From Micromonospora cathayae (GTDB lineage Bacteria; Actinomycetota; Actinomycetes; Mycobacteriales; Micromonosporaceae), in NCBI RefSeq assembly GCF_028993575.1, contig NZ_CP118615.1, positions 3,720,001-3,784,000 on the forward strand: a DNA stretch of 64,000 bases, given 5' to 3'. A program made the position numbers and the translations under genes. Positions within the stretch are counted from its first letter, which is position 1. Every line of letters begins with the position of its first letter. The notes beneath the pieces were generated by a model, which made no database searches, was not told the DNA's origin, and was given only the letters and a program-made list of their open reading frames with translations. Shown here piece by piece: positions 54,301 to 60,839 of this stretch.

Positions 54301-55265
54301 CCGCGCTGAACTCGGCGTCGAGGCGGGCCGCGGACGATTCTGCCGAGCGGGCGGCGCAGCGGGCCGGTGGCCAGTACGTCGCGCCGACCAGTCCGAAGCC
54401 GCCCGCGCCGCCGCGCAAACCGGCGGGTGGGTCCGGGCCGACCACCACGAAGGCCAAGTCGAGTGGTCCGTCGTGCCGGCACAGCTTCTCACCCGACACG
54501 CGGGTGCTGCTGGCCGACGGGGGCACCAGACGGATCGACGAGGTGGACGAGGGCGACCGGGTCCTGGCGCACGATCCGGAGACCGGCCGGACCAGCGCCG
54601 AGGTCGTCACCGAGCTGCACATCAACCAGGACCGGGAACTGACCGACCTGGTGGTGCGGAACGGCGACGGCGAGTTCGTCACGTTGGAGACGACGCAGCA
54701 CCACCCCTTCTGGAGCGAGAGCCGCGAGAAGTGGGTCGACGCTGGTGAGCTACGTGCGTCGGAGTGGCTGAAGACCACGACGGGAGAGCTGGTCACGGTC
54801 GCCAAGGTGCGCAACTTCCCCGGCGCCGAGACCATGCGCGACCTCACCGTCGCCAACATCCACACGTACTATGTGGTAGGCGGCAACACCCCGCTGCTCG
54901 TCCATAACTGTAACCTTGCAAACTACGCCGACAGCGTGCGCAATAAACCCGGAGTTAAATTCGCCTCGGAGTACACGTCACCTTCAGGTGCTAAGTATTA
55001 CGGCCATAATAGGCATGGGCAGCAGGCGGGCGGGCCGCTAGCGGACGCGCTTGAGCGGGCGGGTCACCATGGTGGGTGCGCAGAGGTGCATTGTCTGATC
55101 CAAGCTCAGGCGGCGGAAGGCCCCGAGGCTATCAGGGGTGGAACCATGCGTACGTTGCAGACAAGGAACAATTCTATGCCGACGTCAAATACGACTGGTC
55201 ATGGCGAACCAGGTCGCGCTTGCGGTCGTTGTAGTCGACTACTTGAAGATCTCGGAATCGGGTGA
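48348..55265 (+). CDS. RHS-repeat polymorphic toxin with HINT domain and deaminase-like tip
   Basis: A 2,305-residue exported toxin. A signal peptide (to about 47) leads into a SpvB-like N-terminal part and a long stretch of YD/RHS repeats (for example YDSAGRVWKT, FTYDDLGRPTSVRDG). The RHS core is at 1795-1855 (DPTGLTHLGAREYDPTTGRF ... DPDGL). Then come a short linker and a HINT domain at 2043-2187 (CRHSFSPDTRVLLADG to NTPLLVHN). HINT domains cleave after the final Asn, freeing the 118-residue tip from Cys2188. The tip has the zinc-deaminase pattern GGCAEVHCL (Cys2244, Glu2246) and ACGRC (Cys2292, Cys2295), closest to YwqJ-like deaminases. The target base is unknown. The ATG has GGAAGG upstream. 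Confidence 0.9.
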   Translation: MRIHRSGRRLRRPGPMRGGPRGLVAAGLVAVLAGTLAGQVPVDAQAAPSAERLTAQRHDSVDGREVQATRPGPSRTEAAAKIRKPSPAWPAAHLTKVTLPAQTRADEGSRAAEPFLTRATGTPVSVGPAPTTGRRGGAATTAATVAVEVLPRSTAEAAGVSGLLLRLARADRAATAAGFRVRVDYAAFRTAYGADWSSRLRLVALTDCAVVTPAPRRCTVTELPTDNDVRRSTVTANARIGTVGTYVAVLAGTSGGSGTFAESGLASSSTWSHGGATGGFNWSYPMRTPPAVGGPAPSVSLGYSSQSVDGRNAASNNQPSWIGEGFDFSPGFVERRYTPCADDMTGGSNSTETGDLCWDGYNAVLSLGGTSVELLRDANGKWHPRREDASRIELLTDSSFANGDDNNEYWKVTTADGTQYFFGRNRLPGWATGRPTTNSVLTVPVAGNHADEPCENGSFANSFCAQAWRWNLDYVVDVHGNTMSLWWAKETNRYARNRALTSPVQYDRGGHLLRIDYGSDNRGGSEYAATAPYVKNTPGRVEFGVSDRCLSNCATKNETTWPDTPWEQECTASTAQCFTGSPTFWTSKRLTTVTTKVFKAATSSYQNVDSWTLRHTFPDPGDGTRAGLWLAGITQRGLNGSTITLPEVTLDGIQMNNRVDATGSDHSKAMNWWRLNKIVNETGGETFVTYSPRECVRDQTMPADVDHNRMRCFPVYWTPQGMEDPVQDWFHKYVVNEVKQYDHQGGGEPVVTTYEYRNPSNLALWRYDDDAIVPAKRKSWSQWRGYPTVVTRVGEGAAQTKTETLYFRGMHGDRLSGGGTRTVTVTGLEGGAVTDHDHYAGMPREQITWLGSTVLAATVTDPWRSSATASRSGVPVVESRYVRPATVRTRVALDGGGWRRTTSTTTFDSYGMPTTVDDRGDDDPAVADDLCTVTEYARNTSEENWLLTPVRRTHGWTGQCATAPTSAAQVTADTRFRFDNAAYGAAPTKGQVTAVEEISDYNGGSRLYQTMSTATYDVYGRTHEVTDVAGKKTTTTYAPATGGAITQVTTTNPLGWTEVVDIDPAWGEPVKRTDTNLRVTETGYDALGRTIGVWQPNRPRTSYPNDPSTGVTYTVSKTGPSSITTRSLNPRATYDTSYQIVDSLGRARQTQTPAYGGGRVLTETHYDSAGRVWKTNGPYFHNGTAGTTPYFGLDLDVPRQVRTVFDAAGRPTNEILLGKAVEKWRSVTSYHGDHNKLTPPDGAAASTVWTDARGNTSKLWQHHGNTPTGGYDETKYTYHPTGRLAGVSDASGNTWSYEYDIRGRQIRVDDPDKGETVFTYNTLGDLETATDSRGITRAFTYDDLGRPTSVRDGSVTGNLRTSWTYDSPVKGITTSASRWVGTNEYRTETVTVDALYQPTQSRVVIPSAEGALAGTYTFRAAYNVDGSVRTQTLPAAGGLATETLTTTYDATYALPQLLSTNAGDVTHYVVDAGYSQLYEPNVVTRATALTGAKSLQTAQYHDETTGRVARRAVIRSVAPSYLANTEFFYDKAGNVTEIDDNPLVDGSKRDTQCFTYDHQRRLTEAWTPASADCAQAPTAAGLGGQAPYWQSWDFGTATDPKGRVGNRLGQTDHATPTGDVTTTYTYPAAGADQPHSLLGYSRTSSTGTTTGSYAYDSAGNTTSRPGPQGQQTLTWDPEGHLATLTDTAGTNSYVYDAGGNRLISRDPTGATLYLGDMELRLPNGSTQANGTRYYRFNGEVVAQRTITGLTWLAGDHHGTGEITVSADANQTVTQRRHTPYGSPRGSQPTWPNQRGFVGGYQDPTGLTHLGAREYDPTTGRFVSVDPLIDVGDPQQIHGYSYAGNNPVTYSDPDGLIYTDFLNQPDPHFGGNDAGNCRGGYHCQAVHDSGGYRAPRWKPGQGASPVEQIVHESLCTLMIVCRPALFISDTADLYRAAESGDPAAIAGALAAYIPVCVGPVCKKAADYIAERVQSMLGRSAKGAADSALNSASRRAADDSAERAAQRAGGQYVAPTSPKPPAPPRKPAGGSGPTTTKAKSSGPSCRHSFSPDTRVLLADGGTRRIDEVDEGDRVLAHDPETGRTSAEVVTELHINQDRELTDLVVRNGDGEFVTLETTQHHPFWSESREKWVDAGELRASEWLKTTTGELVTVAKVRNFPGAETMRDLTVANIHTYYVVGGNTPLLVHNCNLANYADSVRNKPGVKFASEYTSPSGAKYYGHNRHGQQAGGPLADALERAGHHGGCAEVHCLIQAQAAEGPEAIRGGTMRTLQTRNNSMPTSNTTGHGEPGRACGRCSRLLEDLGIG

Positions 55266-55269
55266 CTTG

Positions 55270-55764
55270 ATGATCCGCTTTGACTCACTTAGTCAGGACA
55301 CGCTTAGGGCCCTTGACGCTGCTGGGTGGGGAGTGAACCGCGCCGTTGACCCAAAACAATGGGTAGAGCCTCTGGAGAGCGAAGGCTACCGGGTCCATCC
55401 ATTGGCTACAGCTGTCCTGTCGGCGCTGGGGGGGCTTTCGGTTGAGCCGATCAACAGGGTGGGACCGAATTTTGCTAATGATGAGCCTTACAATTTCGAT
55501 CCGCTCGCGGGCGGGTCGGGGCAGCGCGCCTTAGCTTTGGAGGTGGAGACAGTTCTCGGCGGGCAGTATTTCCCTATCGGTGAATGGCTCAGCTACTCAA
55601 GCGTATTTCTGGAAGCTAGAGGGAGAGTGGTTGCTGCTGGCATGGGATGGTTCTGGGAGGTGGGGCCAAGCTTTGAAGAGTCTTTAGAGCTAGCAGTTTG
55701 CGCGAACCGCCCGCTGCTCTGTCTATACTCTGATCCGGGCGTGGCCCCTTGGCCGCCCGCGTGA
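55270..55764 (+). CDS. SUKH-3 family immunity protein
   Basis: A 164-residue protein starting 4 bp after the toxin stop. It shows the SUKH-3 pattern: TLRALDAAGWGVNRAVDPK, EGYRVHPLATAVLSALGGL, and the conserved IGEWLSYSSVFLEARGRVV followed by MGWFWEVG. SUKH-3 proteins neutralise polymorphic toxins, often deaminases or nucleases, by direct binding. The gene is clearly AT-richer than the surrounding genome, like the toxin tip, so the pair was probably acquired together. Confidence 0.9.
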   Translation: MIRFDSLSQDTLRALDAAGWGVNRAVDPKQWVEPLESEGYRVHPLATAVLSALGGLSVEPINRVGPNFANDEPYNFDPLAGGSGQRALALEVETVLGGQYFPIGEWLSYSSVFLEARGRVVAAGMGWFWEVGPSFEESLELAVCANRPLLCLYSDPGVAPWPPA

Positions 55765-55853
55765 TCTCTGCCCTCACCTCTGTGTCGGGCATGCGGTCTG
55801 GTGGGTGGATGGCTGAAGTTTAGGATCTGACGCCTCAGGCCGGGGAGGGGAAG

Positions 55854-55979
55854 TTGATTTATTACCACAAGCCTCCGGTTGGCGACTGTTCAGTCGACCT
55901 GCTGGGGAATCGGCTTCCGGTGGATCTCGTGAGGTGGTCCATAGCGGTTGTGAGGGATGAATTGGCAGATTATCAATAA
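55854..55979 (+). CDS. Possible 41-residue small ORF
   Basis: A TTG start preceded by GGGGAGGGG, then 41 codons: IYYHKPPVGDCSVDLLGNR, continuing to VVRDELADYQ and TAA. Composition is similar to the immunity gene. It is too short to assign. It may be a remnant of an older immunity or toxin tip, or non-coding. Confidence 0.25.
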   Translation: MIYYHKPPVGDCSVDLLGNRLPVDLVRWSIAVVRDELADYQ

Positions 55980-55990
55980 CACCGGTTTGT

Positions 55991-56037
55991 GAGGTCTGTA
56001 CCCATACACAACGCCGATGTGGGTGGGTACAGACCTC
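55991..56037. terminator. 14-bp hairpin closing the toxin/immunity region
   Basis: A perfect inverted repeat (GAGGTCTGTACCCA / TGGGTACAGACCTC) with a 19-nt loop is found where the AT-richer cassette ends. It could be a terminator or the edge of an exchanged segment. The rest of the 498-bp gap (55765-56262) returns to high GC, and I see no other feature except the -10 near its end. Confidence 0.6.
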
Positions 56038-56250
56038 CTCGTGTCTTGACCATCGGAGGGGATTCGTGGCGGTCTGGGTCTAGCGATACGGGGAGGAGGG
56101 TCTGACAGGGCTGACGAGGGCCGCTGGAACGGTCCTCTTCGTAGTCGACCACCTAGCGCAGCGCGTCGGCCGAGCCGCGCTCGCTGGCGTTCGTCACGTT
56201 GCTTCGGTGGGTGACGCGGTGGTGCAGTCCGGTGCTGCCGACGGTGGGCG

Positions 56251-56263
56251 TAGCCTGCCGGGG
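56251..56263 (+). promoter_or_regulatory. -10 element of a probable leaderless GNAT transcript
   Basis: TAGCCT (56251-56256) lies 6 nt before the GTG at 56263, without a ribosome site between. Confidence 0.5.
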
Positions 56264-56835
56264 TGCTGAACCCCGACTACCCGATCCGCACCGAGCGGCT
56301 CGACCTGCGGCCGTTCACCGGGGACGACCTCGCCGCGCTGCACGCGTACCAGTCCCGGGCGGACGTGACGCGCTACCTGTACTGGGAGCCGTACGACGAG
56401 GCCGCCACCCGGGAGGCGCTGGCCCGCAAGCGGCACCGCACCGCGCTACGGAACTCCGGGGACGCGCTGAACCTGGCGGTGGTGGTCCGCGAGACCGGCG
56501 AGCTCATCGGTGACGTGCTGCTGTTCTGGGTCAGCGCGGAACACCGGCAGGGTGAGATCGGGTACGTCTTCCACCCCGATCACGGCGGGCGGGGCTACGC
56601 CACCGAGGCGGCCCGGATGATGCTGGAGATCGGCTTCGACCTGCTCGGCCTGCACCGGGTGGTCGGCCGGCTGGACGCCCGCAACACCGCCTCGGCCCGG
56701 GTGCTGGAACGCCTCGGCATGCGCCGGGAGGCGCACCTGGTCGAGAGCGAGTTCGTCAAGGGCGAGTGGTGCGACGAGCTGCTCTACGCGATGCTCGACC
56801 GGGAGTGGCAGGCGGTCCGCCCCGCCTGGCCGTGA
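56263..56835 (+). CDS. GNAT N-acetyltransferase (RimJ/RimL type)
   Basis: A 190-residue acetyltransferase of the RimJ/RimL (Acetyltransf_3) group. It opens IRTERLDLRPFTGDDLAALH. The acetyl-CoA loop is GGRGYATEAARMMLEIGFD, followed by the family's LHRVVGRLDARNTASARVLERLGM block. It may acetylate a protein N-terminus or a small amine. It starts at a leaderless-type GTG. Confidence 0.93.
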   Translation: MLNPDYPIRTERLDLRPFTGDDLAALHAYQSRADVTRYLYWEPYDEAATREALARKRHRTALRNSGDALNLAVVVRETGELIGDVLLFWVSAEHRQGEIGYVFHPDHGGRGYATEAARMMLEIGFDLLGLHRVVGRLDARNTASARVLERLGMRREAHLVESEFVKGEWCDELLYAMLDREWQAVRPAWP

Positions 56836-56887
56836 GGGGTACGGGCTCCGGGCGGGCCGTGGCGCACCCGCCCGGAGACCGCGCCGG

Positions 56888-57754
56888 TCAGGGCTGCGGC
56901 ATGCCGTCGAGGATCGGGATGAGCTGCTCCTCCTCGTACGTCAGGTGGTTTTCCAGCTCCGCGATCAGCCGGTCCACCTCGGGGAGCAGCACCGTGGGGT
57001 CGGGGTCCGGTCGGGTGAGCGCCGCCTGTAGCTCGGCCAGGACGGCGGCGATCCGCTCGTGCTCGGCCCGCAGCCGCTCCAGGGTCGGGGCGAGTTCCGG
57101 GTGGTCGTCCATGGCCCGGAACAGGCCGGTGTCTTCCAAGGTGTGGTGGTGGTGCAGGCCCTGGCAGACGGTCAGGCAGTTGATCCGCAACTGGGCGCCC
57201 AGGCCAGGGCCGGAGCCGGCGACCTCCCGCCGGACGATGGCGAGTTCCCGGCGGAACGCGTCGTGGATCAGGCGGAGCGCCGCCCCGAGCGAGCTGGCGG
57301 GCGGCGGGCCAACGGCGACCTGCCGGAGCGCGACGACCGGGATGACCCGGCTGGTTTTCGCCTGGTAGCCGGCGTACCCGGGTTGGGCCTCGGCGATCCG
57401 GGGGAAGACCCGGTCCCGTTCGTCGCCGGGGAGGACGGTGGCCTCGGCCTGGTACGTGAAGGTGCCGTCCTCGACGGTGACCTGCGGGTCGGCCACCAGG
57501 TTGTGGTACCAGTGCGGGTGCCGGTCCGCCCCGGCGGCCGACGCGACGACCAGCAGCCGGCCGCCCTCGTCGGGCAGGTAGGCCAGTGGGGTGGTGTGTG
57601 GGCGTCCGCTGTGGACGCCGGTGGTGGTGAGCAGCAGCAGCCGGCCGCCCTCGAACGGACCTCCGACCCGCCCGTGGTTGGCCCGGAACTCCTCGATGAT
57701 GGCGTCATTGAAACTGTTCGGCAATTCCCCGTGTCCTTCGTCCGTGGGGGGCAC
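56888..57754 (-). CDS. F420-dependent nitroreductase-like / hemerythrin fusion
   Basis: A 288-residue two-domain protein. The N-terminal part (1-145) is a DDN-like deazaflavin (F420)-dependent nitroreductase-family beta barrel (LLLLTTTGVHSGRPHTTPL; HPHWYHNLVADPQVTVE). The C-terminal part (150-288) is a four-helix hemerythrin-like domain with His/Glu metal ligands (GLHHHHTLEDTGLF; LRAEHERIAAVL; HLTYEEEQLIP). The combination suggests O2/NO sensing or detoxification coupled to F420 redox chemistry, which is inference. The predicted GTG at 57754 sits inside a 12-bp palindrome; a TTG at 57724 is an alternative start. Confidence 0.85.
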   Translation of the reverse strand: MPPTDEGHGELPNSFNDAIIEEFRANHGRVGGPFEGGRLLLLTTTGVHSGRPHTTPLAYLPDEGGRLLVVASAAGADRHPHWYHNLVADPQVTVEDGTFTYQAEATVLPGDERDRVFPRIAEAQPGYAGYQAKTSRVIPVVALRQVAVGPPPASSLGAALRLIHDAFRRELAIVRREVAGSGPGLGAQLRINCLTVCQGLHHHHTLEDTGLFRAMDDHPELAPTLERLRAEHERIAAVLAELQAALTRPDPDPTVLLPEVDRLIAELENHLTYEEEQLIPILDGMPQP

Positions 57755-57778
57755 CGACCGGGCACACCGGTCGGTGCC
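57750..57778. promoter_or_regulatory. 12-bp palindrome over the predicted start of the fusion gene
   Basis: GGCACCGACCGG / CCGGTCGGTGCC with a 5-bp centre. The core ACCGACCGG-N5-CCGGTCGGT resembles TetR-type operators. It overlaps the GTG at 57754, so either the real start is downstream or a hairpin masks it in the mRNA. Confidence 0.6.
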
Positions 57779-58090
57779 GGGATGCGGTCACCAGCGGGCG
57801 TCGGCCGTCGTCGCGGCAGGACGGTGCCAGCGCTGGCGCGCGGAAGGTGGTGCGGTGCGGAAGGAACGCGGGTGAGGGGTGGACCCCTCGCCGACCCGGC
57901 GGTCACGCCAGGGCCGGGAAACTCTCTCGCTGATGGCTCAGGGCCGACCCGGCAGTCACGCCCCGTACGTTAGTCGTCCGGTCCTGCTCCGGGCAATCCC
58001 GGCCGCCCGGCTCTGGTCGGCGGGCCCCCGGCCGCCCGGCCCGCGGTCGGCCGGGAGCCCGGCGGTCGCGGGCCGGTCGGCCGGCCCGGT
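57779..58090. repeat. Intergenic region with a 20-bp direct repeat
   Basis: GCCGACCCGGCGGTCACGCC (57890-57909) recurs at 57943-57962 with one difference, 53 bp apart. No gene, promoter or terminator is otherwise clear in this 336-bp gap between two leftward genes. Confidence 0.5.
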
Positions 58091-59170
58091 TCAGCGGTGC
58101 ACGGGTTCCCGTTGCCGGCGCGGCGGCCGGCGGTCGTGGGTACGGGACCGGCGGGCGAGGACGACCAGCAGGACGGCGACCACGAGCAGGGCCACCCCGC
58201 CGGCGATCAGCACCCAGCGGGTCCGTCCGTCGAGCAGCGCGGGCGGCCCCCAGGTGCCGCGTGCCTCGGGGAAGGTCAGGGTGCCGGTCACCTCGCGGTG
58301 GATCCGACCGCTCTCCAGGCGGACCCGGGCCTGCCAGGGACCGTTCGGCAGTTGCCGGTCCAGCGGCACCCGGACGTCCGCGGTGCCGCCGATGGCGACC
58401 GTGGTGCCGACCTGGACCGGGAACGGGCCGGCGGAGAGGCCGCCCGGCCCGTCCGACAGCCAGAGTTTCCCGCCCATGTCGAGGGCGCGTTCGCCGGTGT
58501 TGCGGACGGTGGCCCGGACCACCGGGTCACCCTCCTCGGTACGCCCGGGGACCAGTTGGCTGATCTCGAAGTCGGAGGGGGGATCACCACCGGGGCCGAT
58601 GTCCAGGTATAGCCGGATGCCCACCCGGTGGATCTTCTCGACGGTCCCGGCCGGCTCACCCTTGTGGCGGGAGGCGACGGCCGCCCAGATCGCGCCGTAG
58701 CGTTCGCCGCGTGAGGCGCGGGGCGGGATGGCGACGGCGGCGCGCAGCTCGATGCTGCTTTGTGGTGGGACGAGGACGCTCGCCCGGTTCACGGTCACCC
58801 ACTCGGGCAGCTCGTTGGCGTCCGGATCGGCGGCCGGGACGAACTCGTTGCCCCGGATCTCCGCGGGGCCGACGGAGAGGGCGATCTGTTGCGGGCTGCG
58901 GGAGGTGTTGGTCACCGCGAAACGCCGGGTCATCCGGGCGCCCGGGTTCAGGTGGTCGATGACGTAGACGTGGGCGCGGGGGTCGTCCGCGCGACCTGCC
59001 GTGGCCTCCAGGAGTTGGATGCCGATGCTGCCGTCGGTGGACCTGGGCGGTCGGCCGCCGCCGGTGTCCCCGCTCCCGTCTGCCGAGGCGGGGACACCGG
59101 CGGCCACGGTGCCCAGGAGGACGGTGAGTGCGCTGAGCGCCGCGTTCGTCCGGGACGGTCGTGCCGGCAT
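58091..59170 (-). CDS. DUF916 / WxL-interacting-type membrane-anchored surface protein
   Basis: A 359-residue exported protein. A signal peptide (to about ASADG) is followed by a DUF916-like domain (AHVYVIDHLNPGARMTRRFAV; QQIALSVGPAEIRG; PPRASRGERYGAIWAAV). A second beta domain leads to a C-terminal membrane helix (WVLIAGGVALLVVAVLLVVL) and a basic tail. In Firmicutes, DUF916 proteins bind WxL proteins at the cell surface. Two WxL-like genes lie immediately upstream in the same operon; the gap is 5 bp. Confidence 0.82.
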   Translation of the reverse strand: MPARPSRTNAALSALTVLLGTVAAGVPASADGSGDTGGGRPPRSTDGSIGIQLLEATAGRADDPRAHVYVIDHLNPGARMTRRFAVTNTSRSPQQIALSVGPAEIRGNEFVPAADPDANELPEWVTVNRASVLVPPQSSIELRAAVAIPPRASRGERYGAIWAAVASRHKGEPAGTVEKIHRVGIRLYLDIGPGGDPPSDFEISQLVPGRTEEGDPVVRATVRNTGERALDMGGKLWLSDGPGGLSAGPFPVQVGTTVAIGGTADVRVPLDRQLPNGPWQARVRLESGRIHREVTGTLTFPEARGTWGPPALLDGRTRWVLIAGGVALLVVAVLLVVLARRSRTHDRRPPRRQREPVHR

Positions 59171-59175
59171 CGTGC

Positions 59176-59775
59176 TCAGACGACGGTGTGGGTGATGGTG
59201 CCGGTGTACGTTCCGGTGACCGCCGTCAGCGGGATGGCGACCGTGAGCGACGGGTTCCAGGTCGCCGAGTTGATGCCGGATCCGCCGGTGTGGGTGAAGG
59301 CGGTCGCCCCGGTGCCGATCGCGGTGCCGTCCGGTGGCGGGGGCGGGTCACAGGGGCTCGCCTGGCCGGGCGTGAACGTGCCGTCGCCGGTGGTCGCCGT
59401 GGCGTTGCCCGAGCAGTAGTAGACGTTGGTGTTGGGAATGGCGGGGCCGGTGGTGCTGTGCGTGAAGCCGCCGGCGTTGGTGACCGTGACGGTCCAGCTG
59501 GCAGGATCGGTGGCCCGGAGGTCGTTGACCGTGACGGCACCGAGCTGACCGAACGCGTACCAGGTGGTGGGGGTGCCGGAGGGCGCCTGGGTGGTGAGGG
59601 TGGCGGTGTCCGGCACGGTGATGGTCAGCGCGCCTGCGGTGATGTCGAACGTCACCACGGTGTCGCAGGGGTCGCCTGCGGTGCAGGTGGCGGCCTGGGC
59701 CGGGGCCCCACCGAGGAGCGTGCCGGCCAGGGCGGCCGCGCCGACGATAACGGTCGCTCTCATCTGTCGCTTCAT
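59176..59775 (-). CDS. WxL-like secreted protein A
   Basis: A 199-residue exported protein. A signal peptide ends PAQAAT, then a beta-rich body with two Cys pairs (CTAGDPCDTVV; YYCSGN...SPCDPP). It ends with the signature TWNPSLTVAIPLTAVTGTYTGTITHTVV-like run (shown here in part: WNPSLTVAIP, VTGTYTGTITHTV). That terminal motif recurs in the next gene. WxL domains of Firmicutes bind peptidoglycan non-covalently; this is the likely actinobacterial counterpart. Confidence 0.75.
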   Translation of the reverse strand: MKRQMRATVIVGAAALAGTLLGGAPAQAATCTAGDPCDTVVTFDITAGALTITVPDTATLTTQAPSGTPTTWYAFGQLGAVTVNDLRATDPASWTVTVTNAGGFTHSTTGPAIPNTNVYYCSGNATATTGDGTFTPGQASPCDPPPPPDGTAIGTGATAFTHTGGSGINSATWNPSLTVAIPLTAVTGTYTGTITHTVV

Positions 59776-59866
59776 GTACGTACCGATCCTCCTCGGACGA
59801 GCGTTTCCTTACCCCTTTCACGATAGCGAGTTTTGTCCGTTATGTAGCTGTTCGGGGTTATTGGGG

Positions 59867-60532
59867 TCAACTGACCGAGTGGGTCACGGTGCCGGTGTAC
59901 CGACCGGCGACCACCCCGGTCGGCAGGTCGATGATCAACGAGGGGTTCCACCCGACGCTGCTGAGGAAGAGCAGGTCCAGATCGGCCTGGAACGCGGTCC
60001 GGACGCTGTCCAGCGCGACGGCGTCGGCTGCGGCGCGCTGCCCCGGATGGACGGCCAGGGTGCCGGTGTTCCGGGTCGCCGGTCCGGACCAGTACCGCAC
60101 CCGGCCGGCCCCGACCGTCCTCGCCGGGCCGCCTGCGCCGGTGGTGAAGGAGGTGGCGCTGACCGTGGTGGTCCAGCTGCCGCCGAGTAGCCGGTCGTCG
60201 TCCACCGCGATGCTGCCGAGGTGGCCGGTGAGTTGCCCGCCGGGGGCGGTCGCGCCGAGGTGGACCGGACCGGACGGCACCGTGACGGTCAGTCCGACCT
60301 GCCGGATGCCGGGCGCGCCGGGCGGCGGGGTCCGGCTGGTGAGGGCCGGGCCGTCCGGGCCCGGGCTGACCGGGATAGGGGTCGTCGTCGACAACGGGAC
60401 CGGGGTGGCCGAGGGTGAGGCGGATGTCGTCGGCAGGGGGGCCGGGGTGCCGGCGACCAGCGTCAGGGCGACCAGCGCCGGGGTGACCGACACCAGCGCC
60501 TCGGCCCGGGAGCGGGGAACAGTGAACGGCAT
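59867..60532 (-). CDS. WxL-like secreted protein B
   Basis: A 221-residue exported protein with an N-terminal hydrophobic segment (VSVTPALVALTLVAGTPAP) and a long Thr/Pro/Ser linker. A beta-domain follows that ends WNPSLIIDLPTGVVAGRYTG, then TVTHSVS. The ending is alignable with protein A: WNPSL....P...V.G.YTGT.TH.V. It is the first gene of the WxL-A/B-DUF916 operon; the ATG at 60532 has GAGGTCG upstream. Confidence 0.75.
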   Translation of the reverse strand: MPFTVPRSRAEALVSVTPALVALTLVAGTPAPLPTTSASPSATPVPLSTTTPIPVSPGPDGPALTSRTPPPGAPGIRQVGLTVTVPSGPVHLGATAPGGQLTGHLGSIAVDDDRLLGGSWTTTVSATSFTTGAGGPARTVGAGRVRYWSGPATRNTGTLAVHPGQRAAADAVALDSVRTAFQADLDLLFLSSVGWNPSLIIDLPTGVVAGRYTGTVTHSVS

Positions 60533-60572
60533 TCGACCTCACCGGGAGAGAAGAGAACCACCAGCCTCCATA

Positions 60573-60594
60573 AAGTATATAAAGGCATTTGCCT
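60573..60594 (-). promoter_or_regulatory. AT-rich promoter/operator of the WxL-like operon
   Basis: On the minus strand a TATACT -10 (60573-60578) lies 41 bp before the ATG of protein B. Immediately upstream is the palindrome AGGCA-TT-TGCCT (60583-60594), in the -10/-35 spacer region. Little else in 60533-60839 is AT-rich. A TAGGCT element (60760-60765) may be the -10 of dnaE, and the middle is GC-rich imperfect repeats. Confidence 0.5.
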
Positions 60595-60839
60595 GATTCG
60601 GTGGCTATCGGCTCCGTGGTGGCCACCGCCGGTCGGGCGGCACCCCGGCGGCGGGCGTCCGGCGCGGGTCGGCCCCGGGCTCCGGCGGCGGGCGTGACGG
60701 TCCGCGGGGCCGGGCTCCGGTGGTGCGTGGCGGTCCGCTGGGCCGCCCGGTGGCAGGGCTAGGCTAGGCCGACTGCCGAAGATCAGACCGGCTGGCCGGG
60801 GGTCAGGCGGCCGAGGAACAGACCCGGGGGCGCTCACGC

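Noticed and set aside
50088..54482. A 1,464-codon open frame on the minus strand inside the RHS gene
   Set aside because: It is antisense to clear RHS repeats. High GC removes stop codons in the antisense frame, and the product is low-complexity Val/Gly/Arg/Asp without motifs.
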